A stretch of 64,000 bases of DNA, taken from positions 1 through 64,000 of the forward strand of contig NZ_LRPE01000007.1 in NCBI RefSeq assembly GCF_001605885.1, given 5' to 3'. How positions within the stretch are numbered: the first letter of the stretch is position 1; every line of letters begins with the position of its first letter. The notes beneath the pieces are model-generated. The model was given only the letters and a program-made list of their open reading frames with translations. It was not told where the DNA came from and did no database searches. This DNA comes from Acinetobacter lactucae (GTDB lineage: Bacteria; Pseudomonadota; Gammaproteobacteria; Pseudomonadales; Moraxellaceae). Of the stretch, positions 1-7,168 are shown in pieces. The position numbers and the translations under genes are program-made.

Positions 1-144
1 TTACACTACTATAAAAATATGAAATTAATAAACTAATTGTATAACAATCAATAAGTGAAGATCTAAAAGTATTTTTTTATTTTAATTTACTTTATTAGAC
101 ATACTTCACATTACTCTAAGGGATAAGAAAGAGGGGGCATGGCT

Positions 145-729
145 ATGCGTATTTATGCATATATGCGAATAAATCCAAATATTGAGGATTTACAAAAAGA
201 AAAAGAATCTTTTACTTCTGTACTAGCAAGCTTTAATCATAAAGTTCATCCAAATAGAGTTATTCTTGAATTAGTATCAGTAGATAAATCTATTATTATA
301 CGGAGTATTTTTTTTAATCTAATTAATTATTCCTTGGAGGAGGGTGACTTTTTAATTGTTAAAGGTATTGATTGTTTAGGAAATAGTTTTAAAGAAATAT
401 TATCTACAATTATTTTAATTGAAAAAAAGGAAATTAAATTAATTATATTGGATTATACAAATAGTGAGTTGAAAGGAGATACTAAAAATAGCTTTATTCA
501 TTTTATCGAAATTAATATTGGTTTTGAAAAACTTTTCATATCTGATCAATCTGTACAAAAAAACTATAGATTATCTAAAAAGGTTGGTAGACCTGAAAAA
601 TTAACGAATGATCAAAAACAGGATGTTATTAATAAGTTTAAAAAAGGATTTAGTGTATATTCTTTAGCTAAGGATCTTGCTGTTTCAAGGACTGTAATCC
701 AAAGAGTAATTGAAAAATCCAATGATTAA
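145..729 (+). CDS. Degenerate serine-recombinase-like DNA-binding protein
   Basis: The layout is that of a small resolvase/invertase. The N-terminal fold begins IYAYMR, a central segment reads GDFLIVKGIDCLGNS, and the C-terminus has a resolvase-type helix-turn-helix (GRPEKLT followed by a VSRTVIQRVI recognition helix). The active site is gone. The nucleophile position in the family's R-V-S-T motif reads R-I-N-P, and the D-R-L-G-R arginines read D-C-L-G-N. I therefore infer a DNA-binding protein without recombinase chemistry. An ATG at 139 lies only one base after the AGGGGG Shine-Dalgarno (132-137), while the ATG at 145 is spaced by 7, so I chose 145 (194 aa). Codon use is far more AT-rich than in the genes to the right, which suggests acquisition. 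No partner gene is visible. Confidence 0.7.
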   Translation: MRIYAYMRINPNIEDLQKEKESFTSVLASFNHKVHPNRVILELVSVDKSIIIRSIFFNLINYSLEEGDFLIVKGIDCLGNSFKEILSTIILIEKKEIKLIILDYTNSELKGDTKNSFIHFIEINIGFEKLFISDQSVQKNYRLSKKVGRPEKLTNDQKQDVINKFKKGFSVYSLAKDLAVSRTVIQRVIEKSND

Positions 730-781
730 TTATATGAGTAATATTAAATTTAATAATGGATTGAAATAATTTAGTTTTTGT

Positions 782-837
782 TGCGTATTAAATTGTGTTT
801 TAATTTTTAATTTAATGCGTATTAAATTAAAAATTAA
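782..837. repeat. AT-rich inverted and direct repeat
   Basis: A perfect 17-bp inverted repeat lies at 800-816 and 821-837 with a 4-base spacer (gcgt). A 13-base direct repeat (tgcgtattaaatt) occurs at 782-794 and 816-828, the second copy overlapping the spacer and right arm. The stretch lies between the recombinase-like gene and the small orphan. It has no U-tract or GC stem, so it is a poor intrinsic terminator. It could be a binding site for the upstream HTH protein or simply AT-rich chance structure. Confidence 0.5.
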
Positions 838-928
838 TTTTAAAATTAAATTCATATTGATATTTTTATTTTTTATTCATATTGTTGTATGTGTTATATA
901 AAATAATTTTAATTTATTAACAGTTATA

Positions 929-1267
929 TTGGATAGCTATGTAGTTGGTTTTTATGATCTGGTAAAATTAAATATGGATAATAGTATTGATTTAGAGAAA
1001 TGGAAGTGCTCTAAATGTAATGGTTTTATTGTAGTTGATCATTCAAAAATTCAAAAAGAAGATTCTGTGCAATTTGTATATAGACGAATAACTAATAATG
1101 ATTCTATTTATTTTATTTATAGAGTTGGCATGGTGGTAGACCGAAAAGAAAAATTATTAACTATTAAGTATAAGAGTAGGTTATATAAGGTGCTGGATAG
1201 TGGTACTTATCCTGTAAATGCGCCAGCTCTTATTGTCTATAATATGTTTTGGATTTGTGGTTGTTAG
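929..1267 (+). CDS. Hypothetical cysteine-containing small protein
   Basis: I do not recognise this gene. The 112-residue reading starts at TTG. An in-frame ATG at 974 would give 97 residues, and neither start has a clear Shine-Dalgarno. A CSKC pair near residues 27-30 and a terminal C-G-C could form a small zinc-binding site, but the second half-site is minimal. The rest alternates lysine/isoleucine/tyrosine stretches with no membrane segment. It sits in the same very AT-rich patch as the recombinase-like gene and on the same strand, 200 bases downstream. It could be a small DNA- or RNA-binding protein or a decayed fragment. Confidence 0.45.
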   Translation: MDSYVVGFYDLVKLNMDNSIDLEKWKCSKCNGFIVVDHSKIQKEDSVQFVYRRITNNDSIYFIYRVGMVVDRKEKLLTIKYKSRLYKVLDSGTYPVNAPALIVYNMFWICGC

Positions 1268-1390
1268 TGTCTGAATATTAAAAAGGCTTATTTTAGCCAG
1301 TTAAAATTAATATAAATTTTAAATTTCTATATTGTTGATTTTTCTTTATTTTATCTGTTGTTTTCTAATTTAATGAAATATGTCTTAAAT

Positions 1391-1420
1391 AAAAAACCGC
1401 TATAGATATAGCGGTTTTTT
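1391..1420. terminator. Bidirectional terminator between nrdB and the orphan
   Basis: A 13-bp A/T-flanked stem around accgctat, with loop agat, has T-runs on both strands. It lies 20 bases past the nrdB stop on the minus strand and also closes the plus-strand transcript of the preceding small gene. Confidence 0.85.
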
Positions 1421-1439
1421 ATTTAACAGATGCTTAAAC

Positions 1440-2723
1440 TTACCAGCTTAACGCACCACCAGTTTGGTAGTCAGTTACGCGTGTTTCAAAGAAGTTCTTC
1501 TCTTTACGTAAGTCCATCATCTCAGACATCCACGCAAATGGATTAGTTACACCAGCAAATTGCTCTGGTAAACCTAACTGAGATAAACGACGGTTACAGA
1601 TGAATTTCAAATATTCTTCCATCATGCTTGCGTTCATACCCAATACACCGCGTGGCATTGTGTCACGTGCATATTCGATTTCAAGCATCGTACCTTCAAC
1701 AATCATTTGAACCACTTCTTGTTGGAACTCAGCAGTCCAAAGGTGAGGGTTCTCAATCTTGATTTGGTTAATCATGTCGATACCAAAGTTCAAGTGCATA
1801 GATTCATCACGCAAGATGTATTGGAACTGCTCAGCAACACCGTTCATCTTGTTACGACGACCCATACTCAAAATTTGAGTAAAGCCACAGTAGAAGAAGA
1901 TCCCTTCAAGTACACAGTAGAACGCGATCAGGTTACGAAGTAAACGCTGGTCGTTTTCAGGTGTGCCCGTATGGAAATTAGGATCAGTTAAAGACTGAGT
2001 ATATTTCAAGCCCCAAGCTGCTTTACGTGCAACAGATGGAACTTCACGGTACATGTTGAAGACTTCGCCTTCGTCCATACCTAAAGATTCGATACAGTAT
2101 TGGTAAGCGTGAGTGTGAATCGCTTCTTCAAACGCTTGACGCAAGATGTACTGACGGCATTCAGGGTTAGTAATGTGACGGTAAATCGCCAATACCAAAT
2201 TGTTTGCAACCAAAGAGTCCGCAGTCGAGAAGAAACCTAAAGAACGCATAACAATAGTACGCTCATCTTCGGTCAAGCCATTTTCAGACTTCCAAAGCGC
2301 GATGTCATGGTTCATGTTAACTTCTTGAGGCATCCAGTGGTTTGCACACCCGTCAAGATATTTCTGCCAAGCCCACTCATATTTAAATGGTACAAGTTGG
2401 TTCAAGTCCGCACGACAGTTAATCATTGCTTTGTCGTCAACTTGAACACGTTGAGCTCCCATTTCTAGCTCTTCAAGGCCAGGGGCAACGTCTAAATGTT
2501 CTAAGGCTTGAGCGGCTCTAGCCACTGTATCGGAGGCAACTGTTGGTCGCACGGAATGGGTTCCAGCGGATTGTGGAGCTGCCATGCTCGGCGATGATGG
2601 CTGCGCAGTAGATACATTCTGCGAATCTGACGCTTTTTCCGATTGGACGGGCGCAGACTTGTGTTCAGGTGTAGTCGGTTTTTGCGAATCATCTTCAAAA
2701 TCGTCCCAACTAAGGATAGACAT
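1440..2723 (-). CDS. nrdB: Ribonucleoside-diphosphate reductase class Ia, beta subunit
   Basis: NrdB houses the diiron-tyrosyl radical that initiates dNTP synthesis in the cytosolic NrdA-NrdB complex. The hallmark E-x-x-H-x3-Y (EAIHTHAY) places iron ligands E200 and H203 with the radical tyrosine Y207. A second E-x-x-H (DESMH) supplies the other ligands. I chose the ATG at 2723 because GAAGAGAG precedes it at good spacing. An upstream in-frame ATG at 2762 lies inside a hairpin stem and has no Shine-Dalgarno. The protein is about 427 aa. Residues 14 to about 80 are a low-complexity Ser/Pro/Gln/Ala extension absent from the E. coli enzyme (376 aa), before the conserved core. It lies downstream of nrdA and a small membrane protein gene, probably in one operon. 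Confidence 0.96.
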   Translation of the reverse strand: MSILSWDDFEDDSQKPTTPEHKSAPVQSEKASDSQNVSTAQPSSPSMAAPQSAGTHSVRPTVASDTVARAAQALEHLDVAPGLEELEMGAQRVQVDDKAMINCRADLNQLVPFKYEWAWQKYLDGCANHWMPQEVNMNHDIALWKSENGLTEDERTIVMRSLGFFSTADSLVANNLVLAIYRHITNPECRQYILRQAFEEAIHTHAYQYCIESLGMDEGEVFNMYREVPSVARKAAWGLKYTQSLTDPNFHTGTPENDQRLLRNLIAFYCVLEGIFFYCGFTQILSMGRRNKMNGVAEQFQYILRDESMHLNFGIDMINQIKIENPHLWTAEFQQEVVQMIVEGTMLEIEYARDTMPRGVLGMNASMMEEYLKFICNRRLSQLGLPEQFAGVTNPFAWMSEMMDLRKEKNFFETRVTDYQTGGALSW

Positions 2724-2757
2724 TTTTGTTCTCTCTTCGTTGTATATATCTATATTT

Positions 2758-2780
2758 GACATCTCTTAAACGAAGATGTC
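2758..2780 (-). promoter_or_regulatory. Hairpin in the nrdB leader
   Basis: A perfect 7-bp inverted repeat (gacatct / agatgtc) with a 9-base loop lies 35 bases upstream of the nrdB start. It buries an upstream in-frame ATG. On the minus strand the bases just before it (tttacacattaaaagcgtatagt) contain a TATAGT -10-like hexamer without a good -35, so an internal promoter for nrdB is possible but weakly supported. Confidence 0.4.
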
Positions 2781-2861
2781 CCTACTATACGCTTTTAATG
2801 TGTAAACAAAATTAAGTTTTATTGATGCATGACCAAATTTTGGGCCTTTGGTCTCTACTCA

Positions 2862-2996
2862 CTACAACTTATTTTGTTTACGCTGCTGCTTACGTATTGT
2901 GATAAATGCGTAAACCATCGGCATATAAAAGAAAATAAAGGCAAAGATTAAAACTCCAACACCAAGCATATAGTTATGGCTGAGATGAGAAAGCAT
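2862..2996 (-). CDS. Small single-span membrane protein between nrdA and nrdB
   Basis: This 44-residue frame has an ATG preceded by GAGG eight bases upstream and a TAG stop. It begins MLSHLSHNYML, carries one hydrophobic helix (about residues 10-33, rich in L, V, I, F) and ends in a strongly basic tail (IRKQQRKQNKL). That pattern predicts an inner-membrane protein with a cytoplasmic C-terminus by the positive-inside rule. It lies 56 bases after nrdA and 138 before nrdB on the same strand, so it is probably cotranscribed with them. I do not recognise a family. The good ribosome site, coherent topology and spacing argue that it is real. Confidence 0.65.
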   Translation of the reverse strand: MLSHLSHNYMLGVGVLIFAFIFFYMPMVYAFITIRKQQRKQNKL

Positions 2997-3052
2997 AATC
3001 TTTACCTCTTTTAAGATTGCTCTTTAGTGAAAAAGAGCAACCTTATTGAATG

Positions 3053-5887
3053 TTATTGGCAAGCTTCACAATCAGGGTTGTCGATTGAACAAGCCATTGG
3101 TACTGGAGCTGCTTGAGTAAAGCCTTCTTCTTCAACCGCTGCTTCTGGTTTCTTCGCTTCTACCACAGGGGCAGCAACCGCCGCTGCTTCAACAGTCGCA
3201 GGTTTAACTGCGTTTAAAGCACCTGTGTTGATTGTAGATTTTTCAGCAGAAGTTGCACCTAAAGCTCGGAGGTAATAAGTCGTCTTAAGACCACGTAACC
3301 ATGCCATCTTATAAGTGATGTCAAGTTTCTTACCGTTTGCACCAGAGATGTAAAGGTTAAGCGATTGAGCTTGATCAATCCATTTTTGACGGCGTGATGC
3401 AGCATCAACGATCCAACGTGTATCTACTTCAAACGCAGTAGCAAAGATTGCTTTTAATTCTTCAGGAATACGAGCAATTTTTTGTACTGAACCTTCAAAG
3501 TGTTTAAGGTCATTCACCATTACAGTGTCCCAAAGACCACGATCTTTTAATGCACGAACGAGGTAAGGGTTAATTACAGTGAACTCACCAGACAAGTTAG
3601 ATTTCACATATAAGTTTTGGAATGTTGGCTCAATAGACTGAGAAACACCACAAATGTTAGAGATGGTTGCAGTTGGAGCAATTGCCATCACGTTTGAGTT
3701 ACGCATACCGTCTTTTTGAACTTTGGCACGTAAAGTGTCCCAGTCTAAACGTTGAGTACGGTCAACTTCGAACATGCGCTCTGGACGAGACTTCGCAACA
3801 ATTTCTAAAGAGTCGATTGGAAGGATACCTTGATCCCACAATGAACCTTTGAATGTTGAGTAAGCACCGCGTTCAACAGCCAAGTTGCTTGAAGTTTCAA
3901 TCGCGTAGTAGCTAATTACTTCCATTGATTCATCTGCAAAATCAACAGCAGCGTCTGAACCGTAAGCAATACCCATTTCATATAGAGCATCTTGGAAGCC
4001 CATGATACCCATACCCACAGGGCGGTGTTTCAAGTTCGAGTTTTTTGCTTGTGGTACAGCGTAGTAGTTAATGTCGATCACGTTATCGAGCATACGTACA
4101 GCTGTTTTAATGGTGCGAGCTAATTTCTCACGGTCTAACACACCACCTTGAACGTGTTGTACAAGGTTGATCGAACCCAAGTTACATACTGCAATTTCGT
4201 CTTGATTTGTGTTCAAGGTAATTTCAGTACATAAGTTAGATGAGTGAACTACGCCAACATGTTGTTGTGGTGAACGTAAGTTACATACATCTTTGAACGT
4301 AATCCACGGGTGACCAGTTTCAAACAACATAGAAAGCATTTTGCGCCATAAATCTTTAGCACGTACTTTCTTGTGTAGCATGTTGGTTTCTTTCGCTACA
4401 GACTCATAGTAAGCATAACGCTCGGCAAATTCAGCACCAGTTAAGTCGTGCAAGTCTGGAGTTTCAGAAGGAGTAAATAATGTCCATTCACCATCTTCAA
4501 ATACACGTTGCATAAACAAGTCTGGAACCCAGTTCGCAGTGTTCATGTCGTGAGTACGGCGACGGTCATCACCCGTGTTTTTACGAAGCTCTAAGAACTC
4601 TTCGATGTCTAAGTGCCAAGTTTCCAGGTATGCACACACAGCACCTTTACGCTTACCACCTTGGTTTACTGCAACAGCTGTATCGTTCGCAACTTTCAAG
4701 AATGGAACAACACCCTGAGACTTACCGTTGGTACCTTTAATATAAGAGTTCAAGGCACGAACAGGCGTCCAGTCATTACCTAAACCACCAGCCCATTTAG
4801 AAAGCATTGCGTTGTCACGCATTGCGCCATAAATGTCATAAAGGTCATCGCCAATTGTTGTTAAGTAACAACTTGAAAGCTGTGGACGTAATGTACCTGA
4901 GTTAAACAGGGTAGGCGTAGAAGCCATGTAGTCGAAGCTAGACAATAAGTTATAGAACTCAATTGCACGCTCTTCTTTATCTTGTTCATTGAGTGCAAGA
5001 CCCATCGACACACGCATGAAGAATAATTGTGGTAATTCGAAGCGAACGCCGTTTGAGTGAATGAAGTAACGGTCAAATAAAGTCTGTAAACCTAAGTAGG
5101 TGAACTGATTAGAACGTTCTGGCTGAATTGCTGCAGATAATTTTTCTAAGTCGAAGTCAAGCAAGTCAGGAGAAAGCAAATCAAGCTCAACACCTTTTTT
5201 CAAGAATGCTTCAAGTGCATTATTTTCAGGTGTATCTGTTGATAAGCCTAAGAACGTTAAACCAGTGCTCACTAATTCGTTACAAAGCAAACGTGCAGTC
5301 ACGTAAGTGTAGTTTGGTTCTTGTTCAATACGGGTACGTGTTGCCATCATCATTGTAGTGGCAATATCACTTTCTTTTACGCCGTTATATAAGTTTTTAA
5401 CGGTTTCATCGACAATCGCTTGAACGTCAATACCTTCCAAACCTTCAGCTGCTTTAGAAACAGTTGCTTGCAATGCACTTAAATCAAGTGGCTGAAGCTG
5501 ACCGTTTATGTCGGTAACTTGTAAAGTAGGGTGGTGGTTTGAGTTCGTTTGCTGACGAGCGCTAGCACGTTGTTCACGGTAAATCACATAAGCACGGGCA
5601 ACCTTTTGTTCCCCAGTACGCATTAAAGCAAGTTCTACTTGATCTTGAATTTCTTCAATATGGATCGTACCGCCTGATGGTAAACGGCGAGTAAAAGTAT
5701 TTAAGACCATTTCCGTCAACTGGGTAATACGGTCATGAATACGGCTAGAATCCGAACTCTGTTGACCTTCCACAGCAAGAAAAGCTTTACCAATCGCAAC
5801 TGAAATTTTCTCTGCATCAAATGCAGCAACATCTCCAGTGCGCTTAATCACCTGAATTTGACCGGGAGTCGAAGTAATTACGCTCAT
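3053..5887 (-). CDS. nrdA: Ribonucleoside-diphosphate reductase class Ia, alpha subunit
   Basis: This is the catalytic subunit reducing ribonucleoside diphosphates. At 944 aa it is longer than E. coli NrdA (761 aa) because it carries a duplicated N-terminal regulatory region. A clear ATP-cone spans roughly residues 10-115 and a second, divergent cone roughly 120-215. Catalytic features are the N-x-C-x-E loop (NLCTEI), the partner cysteines in LSSCYL and AVCNLGS, the radical-transfer pair in TTYYLR, and a C-terminal redox-shuttle tail ending in a C-x6-C-x2-C pattern. The start ATG begins MSVITSTPG. It heads the operon with the 44-aa membrane protein and nrdB. Upstream DNA shows a promoter overlapped by candidate NrdR boxes and a DnaA box. 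Confidence 0.97.
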   Translation of the reverse strand: MSVITSTPGQIQVIKRTGDVAAFDAEKISVAIGKAFLAVEGQQSSDSSRIHDRITQLTEMVLNTFTRRLPSGGTIHIEEIQDQVELALMRTGEQKVARAYVIYREQRASARQQTNSNHHPTLQVTDINGQLQPLDLSALQATVSKAAEGLEGIDVQAIVDETVKNLYNGVKESDIATTMMMATRTRIEQEPNYTYVTARLLCNELVSTGLTFLGLSTDTPENNALEAFLKKGVELDLLSPDLLDFDLEKLSAAIQPERSNQFTYLGLQTLFDRYFIHSNGVRFELPQLFFMRVSMGLALNEQDKEERAIEFYNLLSSFDYMASTPTLFNSGTLRPQLSSCYLTTIGDDLYDIYGAMRDNAMLSKWAGGLGNDWTPVRALNSYIKGTNGKSQGVVPFLKVANDTAVAVNQGGKRKGAVCAYLETWHLDIEEFLELRKNTGDDRRRTHDMNTANWVPDLFMQRVFEDGEWTLFTPSETPDLHDLTGAEFAERYAYYESVAKETNMLHKKVRAKDLWRKMLSMLFETGHPWITFKDVCNLRSPQQHVGVVHSSNLCTEITLNTNQDEIAVCNLGSINLVQHVQGGVLDREKLARTIKTAVRMLDNVIDINYYAVPQAKNSNLKHRPVGMGIMGFQDALYEMGIAYGSDAAVDFADESMEVISYYAIETSSNLAVERGAYSTFKGSLWDQGILPIDSLEIVAKSRPERMFEVDRTQRLDWDTLRAKVQKDGMRNSNVMAIAPTATISNICGVSQSIEPTFQNLYVKSNLSGEFTVINPYLVRALKDRGLWDTVMVNDLKHFEGSVQKIARIPEELKAIFATAFEVDTRWIVDAASRRQKWIDQAQSLNLYISGANGKKLDITYKMAWLRGLKTTYYLRALGATSAEKSTINTGALNAVKPATVEAAAVAAPVVEAKKPEAAVEEEGFTQAAPVPMACSIDNPDCEACQ

Positions 5888-5972
5888 GCCAGCATAGCTC
5901 CATTGTCACTTTTGTTATGTTCATAGACCGTTTGAACCGAGCAAAAAACATGCCACGATATTTGAGGGATAA

Positions 5973-6020
5973 ACACAAGACTTAGTAGTTAAAGTTTATT
6001 TTCAACACAAGATACGGGAT
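5973..6020 (-). promoter_or_regulatory. Two candidate NrdR boxes upstream of nrdA
   Basis: Two 16-base sites share the left half ACACAAGA, at 5973-5988 and 6005-6020, with starts 32 bp apart (three helical turns). Each matches about 11 of 16 positions of the NrdR-box consensus acaCwAtATaTwGtgt as I recall it; the right halves are degenerate. Paired boxes at this spacing upstream of nrd operons are the usual NrdR arrangement. The distal box covers the predicted -10. Confidence 0.5.
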
Positions 6021-6037
6021 TTTTCATAGCAGATCAA
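6009..6037 (-). promoter_or_regulatory. Predicted sigma70 promoter of nrdA
   Basis: On the minus strand, TTGATC (6037-6032), a 17-base spacer and TATCTT (6014-6009) match the -35/-10 consensus at 4 of 6 positions each. Transcription would start near 6002, leaving a leader of about 115 bases. The -10 lies inside the candidate NrdR box at 6005-6020. Confidence 0.45.
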
Positions 6038-6122
6038 TCTTGACTTTTTAGTAATTTTTTATCTGTATGATTTGATGGGAGATAGCATAGCAAAGCTGTT
6101 AAAAATCACTTATAGATAAGTT

Positions 6123-6131
6123 TGTGGATAA
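6123..6131 (-). promoter_or_regulatory. DnaA box upstream of nrdA
   Basis: tgtggataa is the exact complement of the strict DnaA box TTATCCACA. It lies about 85 bp upstream of the predicted nrdA -35. DnaA is known to regulate nrdAB in E. coli through boxes upstream of the promoter, so a similar role is plausible here. Confidence 0.5.
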
Positions 6132-6322
6132 CTCAAAAAACAAACACTTAAATAAATTTAAACTAAACAGAGAAATAATTTGTTTAATATTCATACATTG
6201 GAAATATGAATAGAATATGAAATTTAATAACAATAAATAAATCTTAAAAACACGTGAAAATTCAAAGGTTAATAAAATGCAACAAAATACGATTGTCATG
6301 TATCAGTTTGGTGAACGCCTAC

Positions 6323-6350
6323 TTGTTTACAATGTAAACGTGTGTATATT
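6323..6350 (+). promoter_or_regulatory. bfmR promoter with operator-like palindrome
   Basis: A perfect 7-1-7 palindrome, GTTTACA-a-TGTAAAC (6325-6339), sits between a TTGTTT -35-like hexamer (6323-6328) and a TATATT -10-like hexamer (6345-6350), spacer 16. A site in this position would block RNA polymerase. BfmR is known to bind its own promoter, which makes it the first candidate ligand. Confidence 0.5.
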
Positions 6351-6419
6351 GCAAATGATAAACGAATGTATCTGCAAGATTTTTAAGATGCATGAAACGA
6401 GATTTATAGGGGCAATGAT

Positions 6420-7136
6420 ATGAGCCAAGAAGAAAAGTTACCAAAGATTCTGATCGTTGAAGATGACGAGCGCTTAGCGCGTTTAACTCAAGAATATTTA
6501 ATTCGCAACGGTTTAGAAGTTGGTGTAGAAACTGATGGTAACCGTGCAATTCGTCGTATTATTAGTGAACAACCAGATCTAGTGGTCTTGGATGTCATGT
6601 TGCCGGGTGCCGATGGCTTAACAGTTTGCCGTGAAGTTCGTCCACATTACCATCAACCGATTCTTATGTTGACTGCACGTACAGAAGATATGGATCAGGT
6701 ACTTGGTTTAGAAATGGGCGCAGATGACTATGTCGCTAAACCTGTTCAACCGCGTGTTCTTTTAGCGCGTATCCGTGCACTCTTACGTCGCACAGACAAA
6801 ACTGTAGAAGATGAAGTTGCACAGCGTATCGAGTTTGATGACCTTGTCATCGACAATGGCGGTCGTTCTGTAACGCTAAATGGTGAACTTGTTGACTTCA
6901 CTAGCGCAGAATATGACCTATTATGGTTGCTTGCATCAAATGCTGGTCGTATCTTATCGCGTGAAGATATCTTCGAACGTTTACGTGGTATCGAATACGA
7001 TGGTCAGGACCGTTCAATCGATGTCCGTATTTCACGTATTCGTCCAAAAATTGGCGATGATCCTGAAAACCCAAAACGTATTAAAACAGTACGTAGTAAA
7101 GGTTACTTGTTCGTTAAAGAAACCAATGGGTTATAA
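6420..7136 (+). CDS. bfmR: Response regulator BfmR
   Basis: This is an OmpR-family response regulator of 238 aa, the length I recall for A. baumannii BfmR. The receiver domain (about residues 9-122) shows the acidic pair in VEDDERLA, the phosphoacceptor D58 in LVVLDVMLPG, T/S at LTARTED and the lysine in VAKPVQP. The winged-helix effector domain (about 135-235) ends with a typical RTVRSKGYLF-like wing (KTVRSKGYLF). AGGGG lies 7 bases before the ATG. It precedes bfmS by 32 bases in one operon. In A. baumannii BfmRS controls biofilm and Csu pili, envelope stress, capsule and virulence. Confidence 0.95.
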   Translation: MSQEEKLPKILIVEDDERLARLTQEYLIRNGLEVGVETDGNRAIRRIISEQPDLVVLDVMLPGADGLTVCREVRPHYHQPILMLTARTEDMDQVLGLEMGADDYVAKPVQPRVLLARIRALLRRTDKTVEDEVAQRIEFDDLVIDNGGRSVTLNGELVDFTSAEYDLLWLLASNAGRILSREDIFERLRGIEYDGQDRSIDVRISRIRPKIGDDPENPKRIKTVRSKGYLFVKETNGL

Positions 7137-7168
7137 GATCGGAATAAACTTCCTATAAGGTTGGTCGA

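Larger units (their letters stand above)
5888..6419. other. Divergent intergenic region nrdA / bfmR
   Basis: This 532-bp region lies between divergent genes. It holds the nrdA promoter with candidate NrdR boxes (5973-6037), a DnaA box (6123-6131) and the bfmR promoter with a palindrome (6323-6350). Short frames within it lack ribosome sites and recognisable content, and I take them as non-coding. Confidence 0.7.

Noticed and set aside
145-729. Active invertase with inversion sites nearby
   Set aside because: The catalytic Ser and Arg residues are absent, and the nearby inverted repeat has only a 4-base spacer with nothing to invert.
2862-2996. nrdI or glutaredoxin-like partner of the reductase
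   Set aside because: The 44-residue product has no flavodoxin or C-x-x-C motif and is a membrane peptide.
6099-6299. A minus-strand frame in the nrdA-bfmR gap
   Set aside because: AT-rich chance frame lacking a ribosome site.
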